Below, piece after piece: positions 5,974-7,109 of a stretch of DNA of 7,109 nt. How positions within the stretch are numbered: the first letter of the stretch is position 1; each line of letters starts with the position of its first letter. Below the pieces are notes generated by a model. That model was not told the DNA's origin. It saw only the letters and a program-made list of their open reading frames with translations, and made no database searches. The stretch covers positions 1 through 7,109 of the forward strand of contig JAGWST010000307.1 in the NCBI GenBank assembly GCA_028869325.1. The letters run 5' to 3'. Position numbers and translations under genes: made by a program. Source of the DNA: a bacterium. GTDB taxonomy: Bacteria; Vulcanimicrobiota; Vulcanimicrobiia; Vulcanimicrobiales; SCRA01.

Positions 5974-5976
5974 TAG
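5974..5976 (+). other. In-frame TAG codon in pxpC replacing a conserved Glu
   Basis: The family usually has a Glu directly after the AAVL-type segment and before the ATLLGPTL-type segment. The codon here is TAG, one G-to-T change from GAG. Six of the nine genes whose ends are visible in this window terminate with TAG, so a general reassignment of TAG to an amino acid is unlikely. Confidence 0.85.
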
Positions 5977-6765
5977 GCGACGCTTCTAGGACCCACGCTC
6001 GACGTGGAGGCCCCCGCGGCCCCGGATAACGGGATGGTGGGGCGGCCGTTGCGCGCGGCGGTGACGGGGGCCGATCTCTCGTGCACGCATAACGGAGAGC
6101 GCTGGGCGCCGGACACGGTACGCGCGCTACGCGCGGGTGATCGCATCGCGTTCGGCCCGGCCCGGCGGGGCGTGCGCGGCTACTTGGCGATGGCCGGCGG
6201 TATCGCCGTGCCCAGCGTGATGGGGAGCCGCGCTACCGATCTGCTCGCGCGGATGGGGGGTTTGGAGGGCCGCATCCTACGCGCCGGCGACACGCTGCCG
6301 ATTGGTGACGCCGAGGCGCACGCCCTCTCGCCGGGCGGTCTCTACGCCGATCTCGAGCCGCCTGCCACGTTGATCGAGCGCGAGATCGTGCGCGTGCTGC
6401 CCGGGCATCGCGCCACCGGCGCGGCGCGGCGTGGCCTGCAGCGCTTGGTCGACACCTGGTACCGCGTCGATGCGCGCTCCGATCGGGTGGGCCTGCGCCT
6501 GGTCGGGCCCAAGGTCGAGGCCGCCGTTCGGGGCGACGAGATCTCGGAGGGGATGGCCATCGGTGCGCTCGAGATCACCTCCACGGGCGACCCGCTGCTC
6601 TTGATGCGCAGCCGCGGCTCCATCGGCGGATATCCCACGCTGGCCGTAATCATCTCGGCCGATCTCCCCGCGCTGGCGCAGCGCAAGCCCGGTGATCGGC
6701 TGCGCTTCACGATCGTCGACGAGGCCAAGGCATTGGAGGCCTGGCGCGCGCAGCGCACGGTGACC

Positions 6766-6996
6766 CTGCTCTCGCCGGCTTGGGCGGTCGTCACGCGGGA
6801 AGCGGCGCCGGGCGATCCGCCCGCGGCGACCTTGGGGGAGCGCATCGAGATGGGGGCGCCGATCGCCTGGCTCGAGGTGATGGGCACGCGGCGCATGCTG
6901 CACAGTCCGATCGCGGGGCGGCTGCTTCGCATGTTCGTGGAAGACGGCGAAGATGCGAGCGAGGGCGCGCCGATCTGCGAGGTCCTCGCCGACGAG
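6766..6996 (+). other. Biotinyl/lipoyl-like (BCCP-type) domain at the C-terminus of PxpC, lacking the attachment Lys
   Basis: Residues about 323-398 of the read-through protein match the pattern of a biotin carboxyl carrier domain: SPAWAVVTREAAPGDPP, then GERIEMGAPIAWLEVMG, SPIAGRLLRMFVEDGE and SEGAPICEV. The segment EVMGTRRMLHSPIAG aligns with the family's EAMKM-to-AP-G segment. The usual biotinylated Lys is Gly362 (codon 6883-6885), and no Lys lies nearby. The domain is therefore likely structural or regulatory rather than a biotin carrier. Confidence 0.75.
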
Positions 6997-7050
6997 TAGT
7001 CGGCACGCTCGCGGTCGAATAGCGTGGCGTTTACAGGAGATGCAACGACG

Positions 7051-7109
7051 ATGGCAGGGCAGCGAATCGTAGATCTGAATTGCGATATGGGTGAGAGCTT
7101 GGGCGCGTG
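7051..7109 (+). CDS. pxpA: 5-oxoprolinase subunit PxpA (LamB/YcsF family), 3' partial
   Basis: Only the first 19 codons are in the window. They read MAGQRIVDLNCDMGESLGA, which contains the DLNCDMGES signature near the N-terminus of LamB/YcsF proteins. In these proteins the conserved Asp, Asn and Glu of this segment lie at the active site of the hydrolase that takes part in 5-oxoproline opening. The ATG at 7051 has AGGAGA (7035-7040) 10 bases upstream; an in-frame GTG at 7024 is a weaker alternative. The gene starts 51 bases after pxpC on the same strand and very likely belongs to the same operon. The short match is very specific, so the family call is confident despite truncation. Confidence 0.92.
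   Translation, partial: MAGQRIVDLNCDMGESLGA

Larger units (their letters stand above)
5800..6999 (+). pseudogene. pxpC: 5-oxoprolinase subunit PxpC (KipA / allophanate hydrolase subunit 2 family), interrupted by an in-frame TAG, with BCCP-like C-terminal domain
   Basis: Read through one TAG, this frame gives a 399-residue product. Residues 1-58 hold the N-terminal landmarks PGLATTVQDRGRLGYEHLGV, GALD and ANRLVGN. Codon 59 (5974-5976) is TAG, and the frame then continues without shift: ATLLGPTL, VTGADLSC, GVRGYLAMAGGIAVPSVMGS, GGLEGRILRAGD, DARSDRVGLRLVGP, GSIGGYP and PGDRLRF, to about residue 310. A BCCP-like domain occupies about 323-398. The break may be a real nonsense mutation, or a base error in the read or assembly; the rest shows no decay. 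Functional alternatives are reinitiation at GTG 6004 or ATG 6034, which would lack the N-terminus. The GTG start at 5800 overlaps the pxpB stop. PxpC works with PxpB in the ATP-dependent opening of 5-oxoproline supplied with PxpA. A fused carrier-like domain is unusual in classical PxpC. Confidence 0.88.

Noticed and set aside
5974..5976. TAG recoded as an amino acid (amber suppression or pyrrolysine-like use)
   Set aside because: Six other genes in the window end in TAG, and I see no context element for read-through, so mutation or base error is simpler.

Overview
This is a GC-rich, gene-dense stretch of bacterial chromosome, probably a metagenome-derived contig. The organism is diderm: it has a TolC-type outer-membrane factor, a lipoprotein SCO/SenC protein and a secreted LolA-like protein. 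The mix of GC-rich code, His/Cys-rich secreted proteins and a MarR-TolC pair would fit Candidatus Eremiobacterota (WPS-2) or a similar phylum. That placement is an impression from gene style, not something the sequence proves. No mobile element, CRISPR array, rRNA or tRNA is visible, and no gap without a gene exceeds about 135 bases.

Layout. Bases 1-142 are a perfect inverted repeat with no spacer, most likely an assembly fold-back. It lies over the 5' part of a secreted His/Cys-rich protein of unknown function (to 592, +). A SCO1/SenC-like lipoprotein (597-1205, -) converges on that gene. A 144-residue protein of unknown function (1276-1710, +) diverges from the SCO gene and ends head-on against a TolC-family gene, sharing a CTAG that holds both stop codons. 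The TolC gene (1707-2978, -) is the second gene of a tightly coupled marR-tolC operon (marR 2972-3547, -). A 131-base AT-rich control region separates marR from a divergent secreted LolA/RseB-like protein (3679-4455, +). That region holds a good sigma-70-like promoter whose spacer is centred on a dyad, the kind of arrangement expected if MarR represses there. A small protein of unknown function with a winged-helix-like C-terminus follows (4473-4934, -).

The right third is a 5-oxoprolinase operon in the order pxpB (5063-5803), pxpC (5800-6999), pxpA (7051 to beyond the window). The three subunits together open 5-oxoproline (pyroglutamate) to glutamate with ATP.

Two things stand out in pxpC. 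It carries an in-frame TAG at codon 59, exactly where the family has a conserved Glu (GAG to TAG is one base change), and the reading frame is otherwise intact on both sides. It also carries a C-terminal biotin-carboxyl-carrier-like domain in which the position of the biotinylated Lys is Gly. I see no convincing wholly new system; these two features of pxpC and the marR control region are the parts most worth checking.
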